From: Luteirhabdus pelagi
Lineage (GTDB): Bacteria > Bacteroidota > Bacteroidia > Flavobacteriales > Flavobacteriaceae
Assembly (NCBI RefSeq): GCF_016827595.1
Contig: NZ_JAECMS010000001.1
Span: 748,376 to 812,375, forward strand
DNA length: 64,000 bases
Direction: 5' to 3'
Shown: positions 8,933-18,512 of the stretch, one piece after another
Layout: each line of letters opens with the position of its first letter
Numbering within the stretch: position 1 is the first letter of the stretch
The notes under the pieces: generated by a model
What the model saw: only the letters and a program-made list of their open reading frames with translations
What the model was told of the DNA's origin: nothing
Databases searched by the model: none
Made by a program: the position numbers and the translations under genes

Positions 8933-11900
8933 ATGAAAACAAAGTTTAGTGGAATCCTAACGCTATTATTGGCGTTAGCGGTGCAACTTTCATTTGCACA
9001 ACAAAAAACAATTACGGGTACCGTAACTGATGATTCTGGCTTACCTCTTCCTGGCGCAAATATTATTGTCAAGGGAACATCGACTGGTACGCAATCGGAT
9101 TTTGACGGGAATTACTCAATTACGGCTAACACGGGACAAACGTTAGTTTATAGCTACATTGGCTTTACAAGCCAAGAATTTGCTGTAGGCGCCGATAATA
9201 CCATTAATGTTTCACTTCAACCAGGCTCAGCTCTTGAAGAGGTTGTTGTAACAGCATTTGGTATTCGTAGAAGTCGAAACGAAATAACCGGTAACGTAGT
9301 AACAGTAGACTCCGAAACAATTGAAAAAGTACCTTTTGTTAGTGCGGAGCAAGCATTACAAGGTCAGGTTTCTGGTCTACAAATCAACACCACCTCTGGT
9401 ACCCCGGGTTCTACCCAACAAATTAGAATTAGAGGTATTCAGTCTGTAACTGCAAGTAACGAACCTCTTTACGTTATCGATGGTGTCCCTGTAACAAATG
9501 GAAACCTTTCTGGTAGTGCCAACGTTAGTTCTGTAAGCATTTTCTCTTTGGTAGCGCCTAGCAACATCGAGAACATTACGGTGCTTAAGGATGCTGTGTC
9601 TACAGCACCTTACGGAGCTTCTGGATCGAATGGTGTTATCTTGATTACCACAAAATCTGGTAAGCAAGGACGAACTCAATTCAACTTAACAGCTACGACA
9701 GGTTTTGTAAATGACGCGAGAGAAGGACTCATAGCATTATCTGGTTCTCAAAAAGAAGAACTTATCAGAGAATCTATTTGGCAGACTTTCGGATCTGGTG
9801 TAAATGGTGACGGCACCCTTGCCACTAGAGATGATATTGACGGTTTTATTGCTGGACAACCTACCCAATATGCTTCATTGCTTAATTGGATTGATAATGG
9901 TCGACCAAATATCAATTGGGAGGATGAAGTTGCAAACGACAACGCAGCTCTTCAAAATGTTAACTTCTCAGTTTCCAAAGGTTCTGAAAATTCAACGTTT
10001 TATGCATCTTTAGGCTATAACTATACGGAAGCAACCGTTATTGGATCTGACTTCGAACGTGTAAGTGGAGCATTAAAGTACGGTACTGATTTTGGAGACA
10101 AATGGAACTTCAATGTATCGGTAAATGCTTCGAATGCTAAGCAAAATGCCTCACTAGAACAAGCGGCATTCTTCTCGAACCCTAACTTATCTAAGTATTT
10201 CCTTTCACCATGGATTAATCCATATAACGCAGATGGCACTCCAAACATTGGTGATGATACTTTTAACGCGTATACTAGTCTTCACAACACATTGTTTACT
10301 GCAAGAAAAAACATTCGTAGAAATGATGTTACTAGAGCTTTAGTAAACACTGATTTGAGCTACGAGCTTGCTGAAAACCTTATCTTGAAGACAATTTTTG
10401 GTATTGACTACTCCTTAACTTATTATAAAGGATACAACAGCCCACTACACGGTGATGGTATTGATGAGAATGGTACGGTATTTGAATCTTCTTTAAGACT
10501 CTTTAACTATACATCTCAAAATCAATTGGATTACAGCTTTACCTTAGGAACAAAACATAATTTCCGTCTTACAGCTTTAACTGAATATGCAAAGTATAAA
10601 ACATATTCACTATCAGGCAGCGGAGAGAACTTTCCTAATGATTTTCTAACGAACTTGAGTGCTGCTTCGGCCAACTTCCAAGCATCATCTTCTTTTTCTG
10701 ATAGAACATCTACACGTTTGGTAGGTTTATTTAATTATGATTTCGACCAACGATATGTATTCAACGCTTCTTACTCTTATCAGGGTGACTCTAGATTTAG
10801 TCCGGAAACTCGATTTGACAGCTTCTACTCAGCAGGTCTTGCCTGGAATATTCACCGTGAGGCATTCTTGGCAGACTCTAATGTAATATCTACATTACGA
10901 TTGAAAGGTGGATACGGTATTACTGGTAACGCTGGTATCGGACGTAACCAATTCCAAGCATTAGCAAACTTTAACGCACAGTACGGAGACTCTCCAGGAG
11001 CATTCATTGCTGGATTCGGTACGAATGCAGAATGGGAGAAAGGTACAAAACGTGACCTTGCTATGGATTTCGGGCTTTTCAATGGCCGCATTAATGGTAC
11101 AGTTGGAGTGTATTCTAACACAACAACCGACATGCTTTTAGATGCACCACTTGGTCTTAGCGCCCAATTCATTGGTGACGGAGGAACGGGTAGAGCACTT
11201 CAGAACCTTGGAGAAATGGAAAACAAAGGTCTTGAAATTGAAATCAACGCCGATATCATCAGAACTGATAACTTCGGATGGAGTCTAGGTGGTAACTTTA
11301 CTACTTTAGAAAACGAAGTAACTAGTATTCCTGAAGATTCTGAAATTATTACCGGTACACGTGTTGTGGAAGCTGGAAAGAAAGTTTATGAATGGTACTT
11401 GCCTGTATGGGCTGGAGTAGATCCTGCAAACGGAGATCCACTTTTCTATACTGACGAAACTCTTACAGAAACAACTAATGTGTACGCAGAAGCAGAACGT
11501 GTATATCAAGGATATAATGCCCTTCCTACTTACAGTGGAGGTATTAACACAAGAGTTGATTTATTCAATTTCTTTGCTGAAGCAAACGTTTATTTTGCTG
11601 GCGGAAATAAAATTTTCGAAGATTGGGCAGGATATACCCAAAGTTCTTTAGGTAGTCGTATATTATCCTTTAACGCTACTACTGAAGTATTAAACGGAGC
11701 ATGGCGTCAACCTGGCGACATTGCTACACATCCAAGATTAGATTTTAACGACCCTATTGTTGCCAATGCAGCATTAGCATCTACAAGATGGCTATATGAC
11801 GGAGATTATGTTCGTTTGCGTGGACTTGCTCTTGGATATACTTTTGATGGTGATCAAACTAAATCTATGGGAATAGATGGATTGACTATCGCTGTTAGAG

Positions 11901-12031
11901 GTACGAATTTGTTCACTTGGGTGAAGGAAGATGATTTAAAGTGGGATCCTGAAGTAGAGGCGGATGGATTTACCGACTTATCAACTCCTCCGACCAAAAC
12001 AATCACGCTTAACCTTAATTTAAAATTTTAA
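8933..12031 (+). CDS. SusC/RagA-type TonB-dependent outer-membrane transporter 1
   Basis: SusC proteins are TonB-dependent barrels that import oligomers captured by a SusD lid. The 1032-aa product has a signal peptide (residues 1-22, ending LSFAQ), a carboxypeptidase-D regulatory-like domain (about 25-95, with GLPLPGANIIVKGTSTGTQ and SDFDGNYSI), a TonB-box-like EEVVVTAFG near residue 103, and a plug domain (LRGQ-like ALQGQVSGLQI, IRIRG, YVIDGVPV, LKDAVSTAPYGASGSNGVILITTKSG, to about 240). A long barrel ends in LNLKF. It is followed after 3 nt by its SusD partner. The substrate cannot be told: no glycoside hydrolase, lyase, sulfatase or peptidase gene is adjacent. Confidence 0.93.
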   Translation: MKTKFSGILTLLLALAVQLSFAQQKTITGTVTDDSGLPLPGANIIVKGTSTGTQSDFDGNYSITANTGQTLVYSYIGFTSQEFAVGADNTINVSLQPGSALEEVVVTAFGIRRSRNEITGNVVTVDSETIEKVPFVSAEQALQGQVSGLQINTTSGTPGSTQQIRIRGIQSVTASNEPLYVIDGVPVTNGNLSGSANVSSVSIFSLVAPSNIENITVLKDAVSTAPYGASGSNGVILITTKSGKQGRTQFNLTATTGFVNDAREGLIALSGSQKEELIRESIWQTFGSGVNGDGTLATRDDIDGFIAGQPTQYASLLNWIDNGRPNINWEDEVANDNAALQNVNFSVSKGSENSTFYASLGYNYTEATVIGSDFERVSGALKYGTDFGDKWNFNVSVNASNAKQNASLEQAAFFSNPNLSKYFLSPWINPYNADGTPNIGDDTFNAYTSLHNTLFTARKNIRRNDVTRALVNTDLSYELAENLILKTIFGIDYSLTYYKGYNSPLHGDGIDENGTVFESSLRLFNYTSQNQLDYSFTLGTKHNFRLTALTEYAKYKTYSLSGSGENFPNDFLTNLSAASANFQASSSFSDRTSTRLVGLFNYDFDQRYVFNASYSYQGDSRFSPETRFDSFYSAGLAWNIHREAFLADSNVISTLRLKGGYGITGNAGIGRNQFQALANFNAQYGDSPGAFIAGFGTNAEWEKGTKRDLAMDFGLFNGRINGTVGVYSNTTTDMLLDAPLGLSAQFIGDGGTGRALQNLGEMENKGLEIEINADIIRTDNFGWSLGGNFTTLENEVTSIPEDSEIITGTRVVEAGKKVYEWYLPVWAGVDPANGDPLFYTDETLTETTNVYAEAERVYQGYNALPTYSGGINTRVDLFNFFAEANVYFAGGNKIFEDWAGYTQSSLGSRILSFNATTEVLNGAWRQPGDIATHPRLDFNDPIVANAALASTRWLYDGDYVRLRGLALGYTFDGDQTKSMGIDGLTIAVRGTNLFTWVKEDDLKWDPEVEADGFTDLSTPPTKTITLNLNLKF

Positions 12032-12034
12032 AAG

Positions 12035-13432
12035 ATGAAAAAGAGAATTTATATAATAAAAACGATTTTCGTGGCCATTGCGTCATTGATGATCAGCTCT
12101 TGTTCAGAGGATAACTTAGAACCAATCATTGCCGATGATATCCCGGTAGCGGTTCAAACCATTGACGATGCACGTCAGTATCTTAACGGTACGTACGCGT
12201 TAATGGCCGACTACAGATATTGGGGTCGAAATATCATTATAGCTGGCGAAGTTCGTGCAGATAATGTTTATGCGAATGGTAACTCTGGTCGTTTTATTCA
12301 AACTGCACAGATGAACCTTTTACCACAATCAGGAACGCCTACAGATATCATGCGCTATGCTTATGGAGCACTCGCCAATGTAAACATCCTTTTGGATGCT
12401 GCTGAAATCGAAGGCGATCCATCATTAGTAAGTCAAGCTCGCGGTGAAGCATATGCTATTCGCGCGTTAATTCACTTCGACCTTTTACGTTTATACGGTC
12501 AACATTTTGTTGAGGGCCAAGGCGGTCTGAACGCTTTAGGTGTATCATATGTAACCTCATTTAAAGGTGAAAACTTATATGTAGCTAGAAGTACCGTAGC
12601 GGAAAACCGGGATCAGATATACAATGACTTAGACACTGCTCTTTCATTCCTTTCTGAATCTCAGAATGACCCTACGAAATACTCTATTACCACATATGCC
12701 GCATTGGCAATTAAAGGACGAGTCGCTACTTATTTCCAAGACTATGCAATCGCACGCGATGCTTTGTCTCAGGTAATCGGCAATTTCTCCTTGACACCAG
12801 CTGATCAATATGTAGATTACTGGGCAGCTGACAATCCAACTTCTGCTTCTGTTTTCGAATTGTTAATCAATGCTACAACTAGTCCATCCATCAACGGTTT
12901 GGCAAATATCTATAGAGGAAACTCCTACGGTGATATTGAAGTTCTAGATGACTTCCCAACCGATGCTGAATTTGGTCCAAATGATGTCCGTAACTCTCCA
13001 GAAATGATTGGAGAAGATTCGCAAGGAAGACTTCGTAATTTAGGAAAATATCCTACTGGTGGTCTTTTTGACGATAACATCAAAGTGATTCGCTATGCTG
13101 AAGTCGTATTGAACTACGCCGAAGCACTTTTAGAAACGAATCCTAGCTTGGCCTTGGAATTTCTTAATAGTATTCCTGAAAATAGAGATGGTACAACCTA
13201 CTCTACAGCAAACATGACCAATATTCTTAAAGAGCGTCGTAAAGAATTGGCGTTTGAAGGATACAGATTTGATGATTTAGCCAGAACGGGGCGTGATATT
13301 CCTGTTATCGACAACGTTAACCAATCGCACGGTGGTCCAGACTGGGGAAGCTATAATTATGCATTCCCAATTCCTCGCCAAGAGGTGGACAATAATCCAT
13401 TAGCTGTACAAAATTTTGGTTACGGAGAGTAA
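12035..13432 (+). CDS. SusD/RagB-type nutrient-binding lipoprotein 1
   Basis: This is the surface lipoprotein lid of the neighbouring SusC. The 465-aa product has a signal peptide with lipobox-like MISSC (Cys at about residue 23), then acidic SEDNLEP, which may act as a lipoprotein surface-export signal. The N-terminal TPR-like half of RagB/SusD contains EAYAIRALIHFDLLRLYGQHF. The C-terminal half has VIRYAEVVLNYAEALLETN, the signature LKERRKELAFEGYRFDDLARTG, and the closing YAFPIPRQEVDNNP. Length is slightly short for the family but complete. It ends before a strong terminator, giving a two-gene transcription unit. Confidence 0.93.
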   Translation: MKKRIYIIKTIFVAIASLMISSCSEDNLEPIIADDIPVAVQTIDDARQYLNGTYALMADYRYWGRNIIIAGEVRADNVYANGNSGRFIQTAQMNLLPQSGTPTDIMRYAYGALANVNILLDAAEIEGDPSLVSQARGEAYAIRALIHFDLLRLYGQHFVEGQGGLNALGVSYVTSFKGENLYVARSTVAENRDQIYNDLDTALSFLSESQNDPTKYSITTYAALAIKGRVATYFQDYAIARDALSQVIGNFSLTPADQYVDYWAADNPTSASVFELLINATTSPSINGLANIYRGNSYGDIEVLDDFPTDAEFGPNDVRNSPEMIGEDSQGRLRNLGKYPTGGLFDDNIKVIRYAEVVLNYAEALLETNPSLALEFLNSIPENRDGTTYSTANMTNILKERRKELAFEGYRFDDLARTGRDIPVIDNVNQSHGGPDWGSYNYAFPIPRQEVDNNPLAVQNFGYGE

Positions 13433-13458
13433 TTAGCAATAATTCTTTTAACTATAAG

Positions 13459-13487
13459 AAAGCCGCTTTTTAAAGCGGCTTTTTTTA
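13459..13487 (+). terminator. Rho-independent terminator after the first susCD pair
   Basis: A 10-bp stem AAGCCGCTTT/AAAGCGGCTT (13460-13469 and 13472-13481) with a tiny loop is followed by a T-run on the plus strand. Confidence 0.85.
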
Positions 13488-13607
13488 TGTCGTTACTAAA
13501 GTAAATAGCTAAGCCTCAAAAAGATTATCAAATCATTAATTACTTAACATAAAGTGAGTAATTTTTAATTATGTATTAACATGAATTTTAATTTTTTATA
13601 ATTTTTC

Positions 13608-13639
13608 TTTGTTCTTTTAACTTATTTGTCTCATTTTTG
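13608..13639 (+). promoter_or_regulatory. Promoter of the second susC gene
   Basis: TTTG at 13608-13611, a 20-nt spacer, and CATTTTTG at 13632-13639 (one mismatch to TAnnTTTG). It ends 28 nt before the chosen susC ATG at 13668 and supports that start over the longer open frame, whose upstream part runs over this promoter. The remainder of the 235-nt gap (13488-13607) is AT-rich with no recognisable element. Confidence 0.6.
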
Positions 13640-13667
13640 TGATATTATTAACAATTTAACCATTCAT

Positions 13668-16600
13668 ATGAAGACAAAACTACTCTACATGTTGTGTCTA
13701 TTTTTGTTGGGGTCTTTCGCCCACTTATTGGCACAGCAAACTTCTATTACTGGAAACGTTTCGGATCAAGATGGATTACCATTACCCGGAGTTAACATTT
13801 TAGTAAAAGGAACTTCTACTGGAACGCAAACTGATTTTGACGGAAACTATAGCATTTCGGCAAGTTCAGGGCAAATACTTGTTTATAGTTATATAGGATA
13901 TAAAAAAGTAGAGCGTGCGGTTTCTAACACTTCATCGAACATAAATGTTCAAATGGAAGAAGATTCAGAACAATTGGGTGAAGTGGTATTAAACGCCATA
14001 GGACTCAAAAGAAAAAAAGAAGACGACCTAAGCTCTTCTACCCTCGTTCCTGTTGAAGCGGTTACCCGCTCAGGTGAAGCTGGTCTATTGCAGGGTATGG
14101 CCGGTAAAACATCGGGCGTAAATATTATTCGAAGCTCCGGCGATCCTGGAGCTGGTGCCTTTATTCAAATCCGAGGTGCCAATACCATTTTGGGTAACGA
14201 TGAACCATTAGTTGTTATAGATGGTGTTCTTATCGACAATAGGAATTTCGAATCGGGAGTAGATGGCGTCACGGAACAATCACGGTTAAATGACATACCT
14301 GCAGAGGATATAGAGAACATACAAATTATTAAAGGGGCACAAGCGGTAGCGGTTTATGGAACAGGAGCAGCAAATGGCGTTATCCTAATCACTACTAAAA
14401 CTGGGAAAACAGGTGCCGGGAAAAATTGGCAGCTGAATTACAAAACAGCGCTTTATGTAGATACAGTAAATGAAGAATGGGATCTCCAGGATCAATGGGG
14501 ACAAGGAATTGATGGAAATTATCGTAATATGGGAGGCGAACGTAACACGTGGGGAGATTTAATTTCTGCGCGACCCGGCGGTCCAGACGGAGTTATCGAG
14601 GGGTTATTACGCTTTGAAGCTGAAGATGGGACAATATATTACCCTCTAGCAACTAGAGATGACGGTACGCTCGCCAAAAACTCACGAGAAGTATTCTTGG
14701 AATCAAATCGGGATGCTATCCTAGGAAATGGATATACCTTTGAAAACAGTCTTAGCCTTCAGAGAGCATCTGAAAATGGTAGCACCTATATCAGCGCCAA
14801 CACCTGGAAACAAAATGGTGTTATTCAAGGTAATTCAAGTTACTACAGAAGAGCATTTAGATTTAACAACACGACAGATTTTTCAGATAAGATTTCGGCA
14901 CGGGTATCCGCAAGCTATACAAAAACTAGTGGAGATCTTGTCCAAACCGGATCCAACCTAAATGGTCTATATCTTGGATACCTTAGAACTTCACCAGATT
15001 TCGATATAAGAGACTATAAGGGGACTGCATACGACGCTAACGGCAATGCAACGATTAATGCTCAAAGAGCGTATCGAAATCCCTTGGGGCCGACTTCAGC
15101 TTATAATAACCCACTTTGGACAGCTAATGAGCAATCCAATACACAGGAGGTAGATAGAATCATCATAACCCCTGAGTTAACGTATAAGTTTTCCGAGAAT
15201 GTTTCCCTTACGGCGCGATATAACATAGATACGTATCGTGATCTAAGAAGAACATTCTTCCCTATCAATTCCGCTACAAATGTTGGGAACGGAAATGGAT
15301 ATTTGCAGATCGATGAGCGTTTTGTAAATACACAGTATTTCACAGCATTTTTAAACTCTAATTTTCTGATTTCAGACAATTTCAACTTTAATACACTGCT
15401 AGGATTAACGTATGAAGAGAGTAGCTTAGAGAATATTGGCGGCACACTGTTGGAATTCGCGGTTCCCAATATCACTTTAAGCGATTTGATAGATATTGAA
15501 AATGGAACCTCCGAAAATAATGATGCATTCGATTTCTATACCTATCGAAAACAAGTGGGCGTGTATGCCGTCGTTGAAGGGGAAGCTTTTAATCAACTAC
15601 TTTTTAATTTTAGTGGAAGACTAGACCGATCGTCCACCTTAAACAATCAAAATTTCTTCTACCCAGGTATTGCTTTAGGTTGGAAGTTTTCCGAACTTAC
15701 AGGAACAAGCGATTTCTTTAGCTTTGGAAAACTACGCGCCACGTACGGTGAAGTTGCGGTAGCTCCCATTCCCTATTCTCTTTCTCAAGGCTTTGTTGGT
15801 GGTGGTGTAGCCTCCTCCTGGGGGGACGCTTTAAACGGAAGTCAATTTGGAACGCTCTCATCAAGAGAAAATTCACAAGGAAACCCCAATCTACAAGTAG
15901 AACGTGTGAAGGAATTTGAAGTTGGGGCCGACTTCAAGTTTATTAATAACCGTATTAACTTGTCCGCTACATACTATAATAGAGAAACTGAAGACGCCCT
16001 ACTTCAAAGAAATGTTGCCCCGTCTTCGGGTTATACAACCCTTGTTTCAAATGCAGCCAATATTAGCAACGAAGGATTGGAAATAGACCTTGGGGGAACG
16101 ATCATACAAACCGACAGATTTAGATGGTCAGTAAATGCTAACTATAGCTTTAATGATAACCTTGTCACCAGTCCTGACGGTAATGGCGAACAAATCGTAG
16201 CGCTTAACGGATTTACCGGCTCAGTTTCTGCAGTGTACGATGGCGAACCATTTGCTGTATTTGCAGGAAACCCTCTACAACGCGATGAAAATGGCGACAT
16301 ACTACTCAGTGAATTCGGGTTTCCTCTACTAGATAACGAAGCCGGTGAGGTTGTTTTAGGAGATCCAAACCCAGATTGGCGTGGAGGTTTAGGAACCCTT
16401 CTCGAATTTGATGGATTACGACTTTCAGCTCAATTCGATGCTATGCAAGGAATGGATGTGTGGAATGGAACTAAAGGAGTATTGTATCATTTTGGGGTGC
16501 ACGAGGACACCGCAAATATAGTAACCGTTTCCGAAGCCGAAGCGCAAAGTATCGTAAACTATGATGGGACGCCTATCGCAGAAATACCGTACGCATGGCA

Positions 16601-16979
16601 AAATGGCGATGGCTCTTATTCGGTAAGAGGAAATCTATACGATTTTGGCAGTGGAACTGTATTGCTTGACCAGATTTGGTATAATGAAGGTACCGCAAGT
16701 GGTTTCGCGGGATCCCCTGAATTATATGTAGAAGACGCTTCCTACATTAAGCTACGTGAATTAACGGTGGGGTATTCATTCCCAAAACGCTTTACCGATA
16801 CCATGGGGGTTAGTTCCCTAGATGTGAGCGTGTCAGGAAGAAACCTTATTACCTGGAGCGATATAGAAGGATTCGATCCCGATAATAACCTTACAGGTGC
16901 CTCTAAAGGCCGTGGATTGGAATATTTCACAAACCCATCCACCAGTTCGTATATTTTTACAATTCGACTAGGACTCTAA
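13668..16979 (+). CDS. SusC/RagA-type TonB-dependent outer-membrane transporter 2
   Basis: The 1103-aa product begins at MKTKLLYM. The frame is open 14 codons further upstream but those residues precede a proper signal peptide (ending LLAQ) and overlap the promoter. Domains: carboxypeptidase-D regulatory-like (about 25-100, LPLPGVNILVKGTSTGTQ, FDGNYSIS), a TonB-box-like GEVVLNAIG, a plug with GMAGKTSGVNIIRSSG, IQIRGANTI, VVIDGVLI and VYGTGAANGVILITTKTG, then the barrel to the last residues FTIRLGL. It is the longest of the three SusC proteins here. Its regulatory-like domain is almost identical to that of copy 1 although the barrels differ strongly, so the three probably import different substrates. 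SusD follows after 14 nt. Confidence 0.93.
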   Translation: MKTKLLYMLCLFLLGSFAHLLAQQTSITGNVSDQDGLPLPGVNILVKGTSTGTQTDFDGNYSISASSGQILVYSYIGYKKVERAVSNTSSNINVQMEEDSEQLGEVVLNAIGLKRKKEDDLSSSTLVPVEAVTRSGEAGLLQGMAGKTSGVNIIRSSGDPGAGAFIQIRGANTILGNDEPLVVIDGVLIDNRNFESGVDGVTEQSRLNDIPAEDIENIQIIKGAQAVAVYGTGAANGVILITTKTGKTGAGKNWQLNYKTALYVDTVNEEWDLQDQWGQGIDGNYRNMGGERNTWGDLISARPGGPDGVIEGLLRFEAEDGTIYYPLATRDDGTLAKNSREVFLESNRDAILGNGYTFENSLSLQRASENGSTYISANTWKQNGVIQGNSSYYRRAFRFNNTTDFSDKISARVSASYTKTSGDLVQTGSNLNGLYLGYLRTSPDFDIRDYKGTAYDANGNATINAQRAYRNPLGPTSAYNNPLWTANEQSNTQEVDRIIITPELTYKFSENVSLTARYNIDTYRDLRRTFFPINSATNVGNGNGYLQIDERFVNTQYFTAFLNSNFLISDNFNFNTLLGLTYEESSLENIGGTLLEFAVPNITLSDLIDIENGTSENNDAFDFYTYRKQVGVYAVVEGEAFNQLLFNFSGRLDRSSTLNNQNFFYPGIALGWKFSELTGTSDFFSFGKLRATYGEVAVAPIPYSLSQGFVGGGVASSWGDALNGSQFGTLSSRENSQGNPNLQVERVKEFEVGADFKFINNRINLSATYYNRETEDALLQRNVAPSSGYTTLVSNAANISNEGLEIDLGGTIIQTDRFRWSVNANYSFNDNLVTSPDGNGEQIVALNGFTGSVSAVYDGEPFAVFAGNPLQRDENGDILLSEFGFPLLDNEAGEVVLGDPNPDWRGGLGTLLEFDGLRLSAQFDAMQGMDVWNGTKGVLYHFGVHEDTANIVTVSEAEAQSIVNYDGTPIAEIPYAWQNGDGSYSVRGNLYDFGSGTVLLDQIWYNEGTASGFAGSPELYVEDASYIKLRELTVGYSFPKRFTDTMGVSSLDVSVSGRNLITWSDIEGFDPDNNLTGASKGRGLEYFTNPSTSSYIFTIRLGL

Positions 16980-16993
16980 AAAAATAAAGCAAT

Positions 16994-18316
16994 ATGAAAC
17001 TATTTTATAGAATTAGCATTTTATGTCTCCTATCCCTAACAATGATTTCTTGCGAGGATTTATTGAAGGGTTCTAATTTAGAAGATGATCCAAATACTGT
17101 AGGAGAAGTTCCCACAGTCAACCTAATTAGCCAAGCAGAGCTTGTGGCTGTATATTTGGCCGAGAGTGACGCTGTTAGATATGGCGGAATCTTTTCAAAC
17201 TATATCGTTGGATTAAACAACCAATGGGCAGGTTATGAAAACTATTCATTTACCCCTACCGATTTTGATGCTCTTTGGAGTAACCTATATGTGGAAGGCA
17301 TTACACAAGCTCGTTTGGGTAAAGCTAGCGCACAATCTGAGGCTGACGATGACGCATATGCGACGGCACTATTTTTTGAAGCAATGTTTTTAGGTGAGTT
17401 GGCAGCATCCTTCGGTGATGTTCCAGATTCTGAAGCAGGAGGCTCAACTGATTCTCCTGTTTACGACCCGCAAGCACAGGTTCTTCAAAACGTTCAGTCT
17501 TTGCTTGATGAGGCAATTGCCGTTGGAGGAGGCGCTACCTTTTATTTCTCAGATAGTTCTGGGGGGACATCCTCTGGGACAACTCTACAGGAATTAGCCT
17601 ATACGCTGAAAGCCAGATATTACTTGTTGGTACGAAATTACGGAGACGCATTGTCTGCTGCTCAAAATGGGATTTCTAACAATGGTGATGGCTTATATGC
17701 CGTTCATACTAATTCTGGAGGTGCTCAAAACCTGTATTGGCAATTTGCCTTTCTTCAGAGAGCGGGCGACACCACCACCGAAAATTCATATTTAGAAGAA
17801 CTGGTCGATACTACAAATGATGTTAATAGATTATTGGACACTCCCGGCGAATCAGCAAGATATAACTTCTACTATGATGAAAACGGTGATTACAACTTGG
17901 AAGAAGGTGTTGGCATCTTTGGACCGGATGCGAATGCGCCAATTGTTTCATGGTACGAAAATCAGTTGATTCTAGCCGAAGCAGCTTATAGAACGAACAA
18001 CGAAACATTAGCTCGTAATACATTAAACGGAGTTCGTGCAGAATTAGCGGACCAATATGGTGCCTCTTTTCCAAATTCTACGGCTTCCGGGAACACTCTA
18101 TTACGTCATATTTTAGAAGAGAAATACATTACACTTTTTCCATCAGCACAGACAGCACATGATTTAGCCAGAACCGATAACTTGTTGGGAGTACCACTTA
18201 AACAAGGCAGTCAGTTACCGCAGCGATTTTTGTATCCACAAGCAGAACTCGATGCGAACCCGAATGCGCCACAACCGGTACCAAGTTTATTTACTCCAAC
18301 TCCTATCAATCAATAG
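16994..18316 (+). CDS. SusD-type nutrient-binding lipoprotein 2
   Basis: Surface lipoprotein partner of the second SusC. The 440-aa product has a signal peptide with lipobox MISC (Cys near residue 20) followed by the acidic EDLLKGSNLEDDPN. Its helical TPR-like body contains FFEAMFLGELAASFGDVPDSEA, the pattern seen in the second Pfam SusD subfamily, and the C-terminal EEKYITLFPSAQTAHDLARTDNLLG replaces the usual ERRKEL signature. It ends in PLPS-type turns, as SusD proteins often do. A terminator follows within 30 nt. Confidence 0.9.
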   Translation: MKLFYRISILCLLSLTMISCEDLLKGSNLEDDPNTVGEVPTVNLISQAELVAVYLAESDAVRYGGIFSNYIVGLNNQWAGYENYSFTPTDFDALWSNLYVEGITQARLGKASAQSEADDDAYATALFFEAMFLGELAASFGDVPDSEAGGSTDSPVYDPQAQVLQNVQSLLDEAIAVGGGATFYFSDSSGGTSSGTTLQELAYTLKARYYLLVRNYGDALSAAQNGISNNGDGLYAVHTNSGGAQNLYWQFAFLQRAGDTTTENSYLEELVDTTNDVNRLLDTPGESARYNFYYDENGDYNLEEGVGIFGPDANAPIVSWYENQLILAEAAYRTNNETLARNTLNGVRAELADQYGASFPNSTASGNTLLRHILEEKYITLFPSAQTAHDLARTDNLLGVPLKQGSQLPQRFLYPQAELDANPNAPQPVPSLFTPTPINQ

Positions 18317-18337
18317 GAAAATTAATTTATCGGTAAA

Positions 18338-18367
18338 AAAAGCAGCCTCTTAAAAGGCTGCTTTTTT
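18338..18367 (+). terminator. Rho-independent terminator after the second susCD pair
   Basis: Stem AAGCAGCCT (18340-18348) pairs with AGGCTGCTT (18355-18363), loop of 6 nt, followed by a T-run. Confidence 0.85.
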
Positions 18368-18457
18368 AATTTCAGTATTTTAGAAAATCAATTGTAATTA
18401 CTAATTAGTTGTAACAAATTAAATTCCCAAGAAGTGAAATATTAAGAAATTCTGTGG

Positions 18458-18484
18458 TTGTTTAACAGATAATTAGCATTTTTG
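18458..18484 (+). promoter_or_regulatory. Promoter of the third susC gene
   Basis: CATTTTTG at 18477-18484 is the same -7 variant as in front of the second susC. A TTG lies 16 nt upstream (18458-18460), a shorter spacer than in the other two. It ends 28 nt before the ATG, the same distance as for the second susC. Confidence 0.45.
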
Positions 18485-18512
18485 TAATAAACATTTTAAA
18501 GTATTCTAACTA

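Noticed and set aside
13626-13667. Upstream extension of the second susC gene
   Set aside because: The 14 residues precede a complete signal peptide and lie over the TTTG-N20-CATTTTTG promoter, so they are not translated.
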